Assembly: GCF_047308265.1 (NCBI RefSeq)
Contig: NZ_JBKQWY010000002.1
Location: forward strand, 62,001 to 126,000
Source: Maricaulis sp047308265
GTDB taxonomy: Bacteria; Pseudomonadota; Alphaproteobacteria; Caulobacterales; Maricaulaceae
Direction: 5' to 3'
Length of the DNA stretch: 64,000 nt
Part shown: positions 9,343 to 17,892 of the stretch, one piece after another
Numbering within the stretch: position 1 is the first letter of the stretch
How the letters are laid out: each line of letters begins with the position of its first letter
The notes under the pieces: model-generated
Seen by the model: the letters and a program-made list of their open reading frames with translations, nothing else
What the model was told of the DNA's origin: nothing
Databases searched by the model: none
Position numbers and translations under genes: made by a program

Positions 9343-10308
9343 CTACTGATCTGCCGAACTGACGGTGGGCGTACCGGTTTCGGCGCCATTGGGATCTGGC
9401 GCGTCGAGGGTCACCGGTTGGCAGATATAGGCTTGTCCATTAATGGCCACGTTCAGCCAGTCCGCGAGAGCGTCCGGGGCCTCGTCTTCGATTTCGGCTT
9501 CGGCCACAAGCGGTATTTGAGGCCGGGGATTGTCCCAGCCTTCACGAATGGCGGCAGCAACTGGCGCGGAGAGACGGGTATAACCCGGCAGGGTGAAATG
9601 AATGCCGTCATCCGCCCGTACCAGGCGCTGAGTGCCACCGGCATCGGCCAGATAGGCGGAATAATTGCCCTCGGCATCACCGGTCACCGCGCGGGTCGAG
9701 ATAAAGACCGCCCCCAAGGCTTCGACTTCTTCGCGGAAAATGCCGTTGAGATAGATCGTATTGGCATTATAGCGGCTGGAGCGCATGACGGGCAGGCCGA
9801 CCCAGTAGACCGTAGCCCCGTCGGTTTGCAGCTGGGTCACCACATCGCGGATACGCTCACGATACACCGTCTCCCAATCGGCGGAGCGGAAATTATAGAC
9901 CGCGCCACTGTCATGACGAATGCCCTGGATATCATTGGAACCGAACAGCACCACGGCGACATCGAAATCCTGTTCAGCCAGCTGATCGCGTGTTTTCTCG
10001 GAGATGTCGCGGTAGACGTAATTGGTCAGACCGGTGGACACCTCACTCATCTGGAGGATCTCGCCGGCACGATTATCACGGCGAAGATTGCGGCGCAGAC
10101 CGACCCATATGCCGTCCGCTATGGAGTCGCCAAAAACACCGATGCGCTGGGGTGTGGTGACGGCCGGGGCGGAAGTCTGGGCTTCGCCCGTCGGAGTGTC
10201 CTGTTCGCCGCCCGAATGCTCCTGTGCAAAACCGGACGAGCTCATCAGGCCAATACACAGGGCCATCGCCCACACACGCACACATTTCATGTTCCGGCCC
10301 CCCGCCAT
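9343..10308 (-). CDS. Secreted SGNH/DUF459-type hydrolase
   Basis: This 321-residue protein has an N-terminal signal peptide (ALCIGLMSSSGFAQE) and SGNH blocks: FGDSIADG with the nucleophile serine, VVLFGSNDIQG with the asparagine, and DGIHFTLPGY with the catalytic Asp-His. It resembles the DUF459 branch of GDSL-like esterases, found beside MBOAT acyltransferases. It is the first gene of the unit and would act in the periplasm, attaching or removing acyl groups delivered by the MBOAT protein. The ATG at 10290 is an alternative start that gives a more compact signal peptide. Confidence 0.87.
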   Translation of the reverse strand: MAGGRNMKCVRVWAMALCIGLMSSSGFAQEHSGGEQDTPTGEAQTSAPAVTTPQRIGVFGDSIADGIWVGLRRNLRRDNRAGEILQMSEVSTGLTNYVYRDISEKTRDQLAEQDFDVAVVLFGSNDIQGIRHDSGAVYNFRSADWETVYRERIRDVVTQLQTDGATVYWVGLPVMRSSRYNANTIYLNGIFREEVEALGAVFISTRAVTGDAEGNYSAYLADAGGTQRLVRADDGIHFTLPGYTRLSAPVAAAIREGWDNPRPQIPLVAEAEIEDEAPDALADWLNVAINGQAYICQPVTLDAPDPNGAETGTPTVSSADQ

Positions 10309-10620
10309 GAACTCGCCTGGACCTGTCGATTGGATCCGTTAACAAGTTTTAAACGGTAGTTTCGCCTGACGTGCAATGCGCGTTTCGCGATTGGGGCGGA
10401 ATTGTGAACACCTCTGTTGTTGTCAGGCCACGTTTCTCGTCTGTCAGACTAAATGTCTCGCCGGATAAGGGAATTTCAGCGTGATCGGATGGGGGACACG
10501 CGGACCAATAGTCCCGCTTTTCACTTGCGTGAACAATCGATCATTTGAAACGCTGACAACTCCCGTTCTAGGCTTCGGGAGTAATGGGGTCAATATTGGG
10601 GAGGCGGACAGGTTCCGCAC
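10309..10620. other. Divergent intergenic region, SGNH hydrolase / ABC transporter
   Basis: These 312 bases separate two outward-facing operons and must hold both promoters. I see no supported open frame and no RNA gene. The part nearest the SGNH gene is AT-richer (GTTAACAAGTTTTAAAC). The part before the ABC genes has a perfect inverted repeat, listed separately. Confidence 0.6.
10559..10582. repeat. Inverted repeat ACTCCCG/CGGGAGT before the ABC operon
   Basis: Perfect seven-base arms (10559-10565, 10576-10582) around a ten-base loop sit 38 bases before the ATPase start. Without a following T run it is not a terminator. It is a plausible operator for an unknown regulator, or a leader hairpin. 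Confidence 0.4.
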
Positions 10621-11517
10621 ATGTCTATGCTTGAGATCAACGGACTGACAAAAACCTATGGCAATGGCGTGCGCGCCTTGGACGGGGTCAGCCTGAGCGT
10701 GCCCAAGGGCATGTTCGGCCTTCTGGGCCCGAACGGTGCGGGCAAATCATCGCTCATGCGAACGATTGCCACCTTGCAAACCGCCGATGAGGGTTCAATC
10801 CAGTTCGGCGAGATGGATGTGCTGAAGGAGCCGCAGGCCTTGCGCGCCACCCTGGGTTATCTGCCGCAGGATTTCGGTGTCTATCCCCGTATGTCGGCCC
10901 GAGCGATGCTGGATCATCTGGCCGTATTGAAGGGTATTTCCAACGGCAAGGAGCGCAAGCATCTTGTTGAAACCCTTCTGGAACAGACCAATCTGACCCA
11001 GCACGCGAAGAAATCCGTCGCCTCTTATTCCGGCGGTATGCGCCAGCGGTTCGGCATTGCCCAGGCCCTGATCGGTGATCCGCAACTCATCATCGTTGAC
11101 GAACCGACGGCGGGTCTCGACCCGGAAGAACGCAATCGTTTCCATAATTTGCTGTCCGAGATCGGGGAGAATGTGGTGATCATCCTGTCCACCCATATCG
11201 TGGAAGATGTCGCCGATCTTTGCCCGAACATGGCGATCATGAATCGCGGTCAGATCGTCAAGAAGGGCTCCCCTGACTCGCTGGTCCGTGAGCTGGACGG
11301 CAAGGTCTGGGGCAAGACGATTGCGAAGGCTGATCTTGCGGCGCTGCGCGAGCGTTACACCGTGATTTCCGAACGCCTGACCATGGGCCAGGTGCGTGTC
11401 CACGTCTTGTCGGATGACAATCCGGGTGAGGGTTTCGAACCCGTCACCGCCGATCTCGAGGACGTCTATTTCTCGACTATTCGTGGCAATAATGCTGAAG
11501 CGGCCCAAGCGGCCTGA
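10621..11517 (+). CDS. ABC transporter ATP-binding protein
   Basis: The 298-residue protein is a CcmA/NatA-type ABC ATPase with Walker A GPNGAGKSS (about 36-44), Q-loop LPQDFGVYP, signature SYSGGMRQRFG and Walker B LIIVDEPTAGLD, plus a C-terminal extension of about 80 residues. It would power the membrane domains of the next gene, which starts 28 bases later. Exporters of this class move lipids, peptides or drugs outward. The paired permease/peptidase fusion suggests the energy is coupled to handling a peptide or protein substrate, but nothing in the sequence identifies it. Confidence 0.92.
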   Translation: MSMLEINGLTKTYGNGVRALDGVSLSVPKGMFGLLGPNGAGKSSLMRTIATLQTADEGSIQFGEMDVLKEPQALRATLGYLPQDFGVYPRMSARAMLDHLAVLKGISNGKERKHLVETLLEQTNLTQHAKKSVASYSGGMRQRFGIAQALIGDPQLIIVDEPTAGLDPEERNRFHNLLSEIGENVVIILSTHIVEDVADLCPNMAIMNRGQIVKKGSPDSLVRELDGKVWGKTIAKADLAALRERYTVISERLTMGQVRVHVLSDDNPGEGFEPVTADLEDVYFSTIRGNNAEAAQAA

Positions 11518-11545
11518 TTTGAACCCGACTTGAAAGGAGCACGCT

Positions 11546-14500
11546 ATGCTCTCGAAAATTGCCGGGTTTGAGATCCGCTATCAGCTGTTCTCGCCCGTTT
11601 TCATCGCGGTCTTCGCGATTTTCTTTCTGCTGGTGTTTGCCGGTGTCACGATTGACCAGGTACAGGTTGGCGGTGGCGGCAGCACCAATATTAACTCGCC
11701 CAATGCGCTGACTATCAATGTTCTGATCTTCTCGCTCTTTGGCGGGTTGATTCCGGCCGCATTCCTCTCATCCGGGGTTTTGCGTGACCGCTCTTTCAAG
11801 ATGGAAGAGATATTCTTTTCACGTCCAATCGGAAAACTCGGCTTTGTATTGGGTCGCTTCATCGGTGGATTTGTCGCCACAGCGCTGTGTTTTGCCAGCG
11901 TGCCGCTGGCCTTTTTGATCGGGTCCCAGATGCCCTGGCTGGACCAGGAACTCATCGGTCCGACGAATTTGAACTGGTATCTCTACATCTATTTGGTCTT
12001 CGGCCTGGTCAATATGTGGGTCGTCGGCACCATCCTTTATGCGATCGCCAGTTTCACGCGGTCTAATCTTGCGGTCTGGATCGGCTTCCTCGGGCTGATC
12101 GTGCTCTATCTTGTTGGCAGCACCATCGCCGGCCAGGAACCGAGCTTGCGCGACGAACTGGCGCTGATCGACCCGTTCGGGTTCAACACTTTCAGCGAGG
12201 TCACCCGTTACTGGACGGCGTTTGAAGCCAATACGCAGGTCGTGCCGTTTGAGAGCACCTTCCTGATGAACCGGTTGATGTGGATCGGTATCGGGAGCGC
12301 GCTTCTGGCGATCACCATCATGACTTTCCAGTTCCGCAAGGCCGGGTCCGGATCCAGCCGCAAGGCGGGCAAGGCACAACAGGCGAAAGGGCCTGTCAGC
12401 GCCATTTCAGATATCGATCTGCCGCGTGTCCAGCCCATGCTGAACGCGTCCACCGTTCGGCAACAATTCTTTGCCCGCACGAGTTTCGAGGTGAAGGGCG
12501 TGGTTTTGAATGTGGCCTTCTGGGTCATTCTGGCCTTTGGCCTGTTCAATACCGTCCCGGGCTTTTTCTTCGCGAGCGGTCTTTACGGCACAGACAACTA
12601 TCCGGTGACCCGGGTGATGATGAATACGGTAGCTGGCGCCTATTCCATTATCCCGATCATCATCGTGATCTACTATGCTGCAGAGCTGGTGTGGCGGGAA
12701 CGGCGGTTTGCCTTCAATGAGATCGTTGATGCGACGCCCACACCTAGCTGGGTGTTTGTGACGTCCAAATTCCTCGGCATGATGGTGGTTATCGTCGCCC
12801 TGGCCGTTGTCGCGATTATCGCTGCCATCCTGTCTCAGATGATCATGGGCTACACGGTTTTTGAGCTGGATCAGTATGTGTTGCGCGGGGTTCTGCAGAT
12901 CGTCTTCCCGGCCGCTCTTCTGGCGGCTCTGGCGATTTTCCTGCAGGTCTTGTTCAACAATCGCTGGCTCGGCATGGCAGCCATGCTGGTCTTCTTTGTC
13001 GTGTCCTTGGTGATCAGCCAGATCGGTTTTGATCACAACCTCTATCAATATGGATCGACGCCGGGCGCGCCTTACTCCGACATGAACGGGTATGGCCATT
13101 TCCTTGGCATGCTGCTCTGGTTCAACAGCTACTGGGCCTTCTGGGCACTCTTGTTGATGGTGTTGTCCTATCAGCTCTGGAGCCGTGGAGCGCTGACCCC
13201 GATCGTGCAGCGCCTGAAGGCCTTGCCGGCATCCTTCTCGCCGGCAACGGGTGGTCTAGCACTGGTCTCAGTCGTGGGTGCGGTGCTCACAGGTGGGGTG
13301 ATCTTCTATAATACGAATATTCTCAACACCTATATCTCTGGTCCTGAGGGTCGTCGCATGGCGGCGGAGTATGAGCGGCTGTATGTGCATCTACTGGACG
13401 CGCCCCAGCCAACCATCACGAACACCCTGTATGAGGTGGACATCTATCCGGATGAGCGTCGTTATGTGGCAGCTGGCGAATACATGCTGCAGAATCTGAC
13501 GGATGAACCGCTTGAGACCGTGTGGATCTCCTATGGCGCCGGGACAACTGTCGTTAGCCAGGAGATTGAAGGAGGGGAGCTGGCAACATCTGACGAGCGT
13601 TTCCGGTTTTACAGCTTTGATCTGGAGACTGCGATTCAGCCCGGTGAGAGTCGGAATTTCAGCTTCGAGGTGGAGCGCAGCAATCCGGGTTTCCGGAATT
13701 CCGGCAATGTGACGACGGTCAACTATAACGGGACCTTCTTCAACAATGGCGAATCCATGCCGCAAATCGGTTTCGATGCGGGTCGTCGGTTGCAGGACCG
13801 GGCTCAACGGCGCCGACAGGGGCTGGAGCCAATCGAGCGAGCGCATGATCTCGAGGATGAGCACCGCCACTATGAGAATGGCATCACCAATTCTCACTAT
13901 GTGACGTTCCGAACGATTGTTTCGACTGCCGCGGATCAGATTGCTATTGCGCCGGGTTATCTGCAGCGGGAATGGGTTGAGGGAGATCGCCGGTATTTCG
14001 AGTATGTGATGGATCGGCCGATCCTGAACTTCTACTCATGGCTGTCGGCCGAATATGAAGTCGAAAGTCGAGAGGTTGATGGGATCAATCTTCAGGTCTT
14101 CTACCACGCTCCTCACCACTGGAATGTGGAGCGAATGCTGGAAGCGTCAGAAGACAGCCTGCGTTACTTCTCCGAGACTTTAAGCCCGTATCAGTATCGA
14201 CAGTTCCGCGTTCTGGAGTTTCCGGCCTATGCCTCGTTCGCCCAAGCCTTTCCGAACACTATTCCCTACTCGGAAGGCATTGGTTTTATCGGGGATCTGC
14301 GTGATCCCGATGATATTGACTATGTCTACTACGTGACCGCGCACGAAGCGGCGCACCAGTGGTGGGCGCACCAGGTCATGTCGGCCAATGTGCAGGGCGG
14401 AACGATGCTGATCGAGACTTTCGCTCAGTATTCCGCACTGATGGTCATGCGCCAGGAATACGGCGATGACGCCATGCGACGCTTCCTCAAATGGGAGCTG

Positions 14501-15145
14501 GACACCTATCTGGGTGGGCGGGGCTCTGAAGCCATCGAAGAGCAGCCGCTCTATCGTGTCGAGAACCAGGCCTATATCCACTACCGCAAGGGTGCCGTGA
14601 TCATGTACGCCCTGCAGGACTATGTGGGAGAGGAGACGGTCAATCGTGCCATGCGGCGTCTCATCGACGAGCGTGCCTATTCCTCCGAGCCCTATGCGAC
14701 CACTCTCGACTTCCTGCGTATCCTGCGTGAGGAGGCCGGACCGGAATGGGAGGGCATGATCCACGATTTCTTCGAACGGATCGTGCTTTTTGATCTTAAT
14801 GTCGAGGACAGCGAACCCGCTCCGACAGCAACAGAGCTCGAAGATGGCCGTTGGGAGGTCTCCTTCACCATCAATGCCAAGAAGTTCTGGGCGACAGGTG
14901 AAGGTGAGCAAACTGAAGAGCCCATCGATTATCTGATCGATATCGGTGTCTTCAATCGCAATCTGGATGGCGCGCTGGAGGGCTCAGATCATGTGCTCTA
15001 CCTGGACAAGCACCGCATCAATGAAGAAACGATGGAATTCAGCTTCATCGTGGACGAGCGTCCGGCTTATGTCGGTATCGATCCCTACAACAAGCTGATT
15101 GATCGCAATTCGGACGATAATCTGGTGCGGGTCACGATTGACTAG
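11546..15145 (+). CDS. ABC-2 type permease fused to M1 family metallopeptidase
   Basis: The 1199-residue protein has two ABC-2-like groups of membrane spans (about residues 20-260 and 325-595), a connecting beta-rich region, and a gluzincin domain. The zinc motif is HEAAHQWWAHQ (His933, Glu934, His937) with the likely third ligand Glu957 in LIETFAQYSALMVM, followed by a conserved tyrosine region. The peptidase part follows a membrane span and so is probably extracytoplasmic. The same fusion occurs in Proteobacteria and Bacteroidetes, always beside an ABC ATPase gene, but its substrate is not known. AAAGGAG precedes the ATG. Confidence 0.92.
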   Translation: MLSKIAGFEIRYQLFSPVFIAVFAIFFLLVFAGVTIDQVQVGGGGSTNINSPNALTINVLIFSLFGGLIPAAFLSSGVLRDRSFKMEEIFFSRPIGKLGFVLGRFIGGFVATALCFASVPLAFLIGSQMPWLDQELIGPTNLNWYLYIYLVFGLVNMWVVGTILYAIASFTRSNLAVWIGFLGLIVLYLVGSTIAGQEPSLRDELALIDPFGFNTFSEVTRYWTAFEANTQVVPFESTFLMNRLMWIGIGSALLAITIMTFQFRKAGSGSSRKAGKAQQAKGPVSAISDIDLPRVQPMLNASTVRQQFFARTSFEVKGVVLNVAFWVILAFGLFNTVPGFFFASGLYGTDNYPVTRVMMNTVAGAYSIIPIIIVIYYAAELVWRERRFAFNEIVDATPTPSWVFVTSKFLGMMVVIVALAVVAIIAAILSQMIMGYTVFELDQYVLRGVLQIVFPAALLAALAIFLQVLFNNRWLGMAAMLVFFVVSLVISQIGFDHNLYQYGSTPGAPYSDMNGYGHFLGMLLWFNSYWAFWALLLMVLSYQLWSRGALTPIVQRLKALPASFSPATGGLALVSVVGAVLTGGVIFYNTNILNTYISGPEGRRMAAEYERLYVHLLDAPQPTITNTLYEVDIYPDERRYVAAGEYMLQNLTDEPLETVWISYGAGTTVVSQEIEGGELATSDERFRFYSFDLETAIQPGESRNFSFEVERSNPGFRNSGNVTTVNYNGTFFNNGESMPQIGFDAGRRLQDRAQRRRQGLEPIERAHDLEDEHRHYENGITNSHYVTFRTIVSTAADQIAIAPGYLQREWVEGDRRYFEYVMDRPILNFYSWLSAEYEVESREVDGINLQVFYHAPHHWNVERMLEASEDSLRYFSETLSPYQYRQFRVLEFPAYASFAQAFPNTIPYSEGIGFIGDLRDPDDIDYVYYVTAHEAAHQWWAHQVMSANVQGGTMLIETFAQYSALMVMRQEYGDDAMRRFLKWELDTYLGGRGSEAIEEQPLYRVENQAYIHYRKGAVIMYALQDYVGEETVNRAMRRLIDERAYSSEPYATTLDFLRILREEAGPEWEGMIHDFFERIVLFDLNVEDSEPAPTATELEDGRWEVSFTINAKKFWATGEGEQTEEPIDYLIDIGVFNRNLDGALEGSDHVLYLDKHRINEETMEFSFIVDERPAYVGIDPYNKLIDRNSDDNLVRVTID

Positions 15146-15162
15146 ACCCGCCAGTCACCCGG

Positions 15163-15190
15163 AAAGGGGAGGGCTCGCCCTCCCCTTTTT
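15163..15190 (+). terminator. Rho-independent terminator of the ABC/peptidase operon
   Basis: An eleven-base-pair perfect stem (AAAGGGGAGGG paired with CCCTCCCCTTT) with a CTCG tetraloop is followed by a T run, 18 bases after the peptidase stop codon. Confidence 0.9.
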
Positions 15191-15214
15191 GATTCCGCCA
15201 CAAGGACGTTCGAC

Positions 15215-15559
15215 ATGATCACGCTTTACGGTCTGAAAAACTGTGATACCTGCAAGAAAGCGCTCAAAGCGCTGGCTGATGCTGGCCGGGAGACGCGTTT
15301 TGTGGACATCCGGGCGGAGGCGGATCTGGCGGACCGGGTCCCCGTCTGGCTGGCGAAAATCGAGTCCAAGCGTCTCGTCAATACACGATCCACCACATGG
15401 CGCGGACTAGATGATGAGCAGCGTGTGCGGGCTGAAACGGACACTGCGGCCCTGTTGATCGAGCATCCCACACTGATCAAGCGCCCGGTTATCGAGGCGG
15501 GCTCAGACATTTGGGTAGGCTGGACAAAAGCGGTGGAAGCCGCGCTGGTTCAAGCCTGA
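15215..15559 (+). CDS. ArsC/Spx family reductase-like protein (YffB type)
   Basis: This 114-residue thioredoxin-fold protein begins MITLYGLKNCDTCKKAL. The CDTCKK motif has the CxxC of Spx/YffB-like members, and RPVIEAG near the C-terminus is the family's substrate-arginine region. Members include glutathione-dependent arsenate reductases, but this short branch is usually of unknown function. It starts after a strong terminator, so it has its own promoter in the short gap. The only other arsenic-related gene in the window (ACR3) is 9 kb away, so there is no arsenic operon here. Confidence 0.85.
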   Translation: MITLYGLKNCDTCKKALKALADAGRETRFVDIRAEADLADRVPVWLAKIESKRLVNTRSTTWRGLDDEQRVRAETDTAALLIEHPTLIKRPVIEAGSDIWVGWTKAVEAALVQA

Positions 15560-15573
15560 AGGACGGTGTGCAC

Positions 15574-16686
15574 TCACGGCACCAGCACAAACAGATCTAG
15601 CTCGCGCTCGAGTGTTTCGCTCTCGCGCTGCAAAACCAGATGAAGGCGTGGTGTTTCATCCGGTTCGCAGGTTCGTGAGGCAACCGGTTCATGATCATAG
15701 TGGGTAATGAAATCACCGGGCTGAATATCGGCGATGTCGGCCGGCGTACCATCCACGACAGACACCACCTCAAAACCGTTATCGCGGGGTCGAAACACCA
15801 TGCCGTGGGCGCGCAGGGGCGGGAAGCTGATCGGTGTTTGCGGGTCGATCCGGTCCAGTTGTACGCGCTTGTTGGCGATGTCGAATGTCCAGTTGAAGTG
15901 GCGCATCACATCTCCGCCGAACAATTCCGTACCATTGGATGTATCGAGCATCGGCGTTTGCAGGATGTGGGGCCCCAGATAGACGTCATGGTCTGCACGT
16001 GCAGCGGATCGTCGCTCAACGCGGTTAAGATGGACGGACGCGCCGTAGGGCCGCGGTTCATCAACGAGATCATAGCGGTCCAGGTTATTCAATGTCAGGG
16101 CTGTATTGGCCGCGCCGCTATCGACAAGCAGGCGCCGGGTGCGGTTGGAGAATCTCACCTCCATCCAGGGGCGGATATCGGGGCCCCGGACGCTGAATAC
16201 CGTTTCGCCGTCTGCCGGGGGCAGCGCACCCTCACGCAGATGGATCGAACCGGTCTCATAATCAAGCGTGAGCAGAAAACCGTCAAACGTCTGATAGGAG
16301 AGAATACCGTCAATTTCGCGCCCCAAGGCGAGCGAAAGATGGTCAAGCTCACTGACGCGCGCTTGCATCCGGTTCACATTGACTGGTCCGATTGAGAGGT
16401 CCGAGAAATTGGCCCGCTGACCGGCGCGCACACGTGAAGACGAAATGCGGGCAATACTGTCCGGGTCGACGTGTGTCGTTGCCGCGCCCGTATCATAGAT
16501 GAACCATAACCGACGGGGCTCTGCGGTCTCGTCCGGGGAGGCAGTGTCCGGGGAAGCGAGATCAAGCGGCAGGAAAAAATATCCGCGACACATCTCGACG
16601 GGCAAGGCGTGGGATGGCGTGTCTTGAACCGGTGCAGCCTGAATGAGACTCGATGCGGTAAGCAGGGCCATCAGCAATTGCGACAT
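15574..16686 (-). CDS. Retropepsin-like aspartyl protease with PDZ domain, secreted
   Basis: The 370-residue protein has a signal peptide (MSQLLMALLTASSLIQA), then two retropepsin-like halves with their own active-site motifs: Asp65 in FIYDTGAATTH and Asp189 in LLVDSGAANTAL. A PDZ domain follows at about residues 290-350 (VVDGTPADIADIQPGDFI). One chain thus carries both catalytic aspartates, as in pepsin, while true retropepsins dimerise. The protein would work in the periplasm. Several cysteines are scattered without a clear pattern. It converges on the ArsC-like gene with 14 bases between them. The substrate is unknown. Confidence 0.83.
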   Translation of the reverse strand: MSQLLMALLTASSLIQAAPVQDTPSHALPVEMCRGYFFLPLDLASPDTASPDETAEPRRLWFIYDTGAATTHVDPDSIARISSSRVRAGQRANFSDLSIGPVNVNRMQARVSELDHLSLALGREIDGILSYQTFDGFLLTLDYETGSIHLREGALPPADGETVFSVRGPDIRPWMEVRFSNRTRRLLVDSGAANTALTLNNLDRYDLVDEPRPYGASVHLNRVERRSAARADHDVYLGPHILQTPMLDTSNGTELFGGDVMRHFNWTFDIANKRVQLDRIDPQTPISFPPLRAHGMVFRPRDNGFEVVSVVDGTPADIADIQPGDFITHYDHEPVASRTCEPDETPRLHLVLQRESETLERELDLFVLVP

Positions 16687-16752
16687 GAAACTATTCCCCC
16701 TCTGTTTATCTCAGGATAAATCACAAAACGTGGGGACGAACAGGGATTCGGG

Positions 16753-17337
16753 ATGATGAAGTCCATCTGCGTGTATTGCGGGTCCAATCCGGGCAAGTCG
16801 CCGGCTTTCATGAAGGCGGCACAAAAGCTGGGGCGCGAGCTGGCACAGCGGGAGATCACGCTAGTTTATGGCGGTGGCCAGGTGGGGCTAATGGGCGAGG
16901 TTGCCGATGCCACACTCGAGGCCGGGGGCCGGGTGGTGGGTGTCATCCCCGAATTCATGGCGCTCAAGGAGATCGCTCATCTCGGTCTGAGCGAGTTGCA
17001 CGTGGTTCACACCATGCATGCGCGCAAGGCCAAGATGGAGCAGCTGGCTGACGGGTTTATCGCGCTGCCCGGCGGCATCGGCACCATGGAGGAATTGTTC
17101 GAGATCTGGACCTGGGGGCAGCTCGGACAACACCGCAAACCCTTCGGATTGCTCAATGTGGACGGGTTCTATGATGATCTTGTGCGCTTTATTGACGGCA
17201 TGACGCAAAAGGGATTTCTCGCGCCCATGCATCGCAACGCCCTGCAAGTGTCTGACTCAATGGCCGATCTTCTGGAGGCGTTTGAGGTCTTCGAGGCGCC
17301 CGAGGCGGATGTGCGTTTGAAGACCCAGCAGACCTGA
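16753..17337 (+). CDS. LOG family protein (TIGR00730), nucleotide phosphoribohydrolase
   Basis: LOG proteins cleave nucleoside 5'-monophosphates, in plants and some bacteria releasing free cytokinin bases. The 194-residue protein has ICVYCGSNPG at the N-terminus, VYGGGQVGLMG and the diagnostic ALPGGIGTMEELFE. Length and motifs are standard for the type I family. Two ATG codons lie next to each other at 16753 and 16756; either may be used. In bacteria without a plant partner the physiological role is uncertain, probably nucleotide turnover. Confidence 0.92.
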   Translation: MMKSICVYCGSNPGKSPAFMKAAQKLGRELAQREITLVYGGGQVGLMGEVADATLEAGGRVVGVIPEFMALKEIAHLGLSELHVVHTMHARKAKMEQLADGFIALPGGIGTMEELFEIWTWGQLGQHRKPFGLLNVDGFYDDLVRFIDGMTQKGFLAPMHRNALQVSDSMADLLEAFEVFEAPEADVRLKTQQT

Positions 17338-17414
17338 CACAGAGCGGCTCGAGACTTGACCCGATCTTCGGTGCACGGCCTGATGCGGTCAAACACCATC
17401 GGGAAGGGACATCC

Positions 17415-17834
17415 ATGACATCGCTTTTGACGCCCATGCTGGCACTGATCATCTGGACATTGTTCATGTGGCTGTGGATGTATGCCACGCGACTTCCGGC
17501 CATGCACAAGGCGGGTATTGATGCCACAAAGATCCGGCGCAAGGGCGAACTGGACATCCTGCCGGTCGAGGTCAGCCGGATCGCCGATAACTATAATCAC
17601 CTGCACGAGCAGCCGACGGTTTTTTATGCGCTTGTCGTGTACGGTCATCTGGTCGGTGCCGAGACCGTCTGGCTGACAGGTTTGGCCTGGGCCTATGTGG
17701 TTTTCCGTGTTGCTCACAGCCTGGTGCAGGCTCTGTGGAATTTTGTTCCGGCGCGGTTTGCTGTTTTTGTGCTCAGCACGCTGACGCTCATCGGTATGGC
17801 AGGCATCGTGACGGGTGTGACGCTGGCCGGTTAG
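17415..17834 (+). CDS. MAPEG family membrane protein
   Basis: The 139-residue protein has four predicted membrane spans and the MAPEG layout: an N-terminal span, the loop VEVSRIADNYNHLHEQPTVF with the conserved ENxxEQ-like core, and AYVVFRVAHSLVQ. Eukaryotic members are glutathione-linked enzymes; the bacterial proteins are mostly uncharacterised. GGGAAGGGACATCC provides the ribosome site before the ATG. It lies between LOG and prfA on the same strand. Confidence 0.88.
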   Translation: MTSLLTPMLALIIWTLFMWLWMYATRLPAMHKAGIDATKIRRKGELDILPVEVSRIADNYNHLHEQPTVFYALVVYGHLVGAETVWLTGLAWAYVVFRVAHSLVQALWNFVPARFAVFVLSTLTLIGMAGIVTGVTLAG

Positions 17835-17892
17835 GGGCCACCAACAGCGCCGCGATATTTTCAAGACGGGCTTTGAATGCTAACCGAACGGG

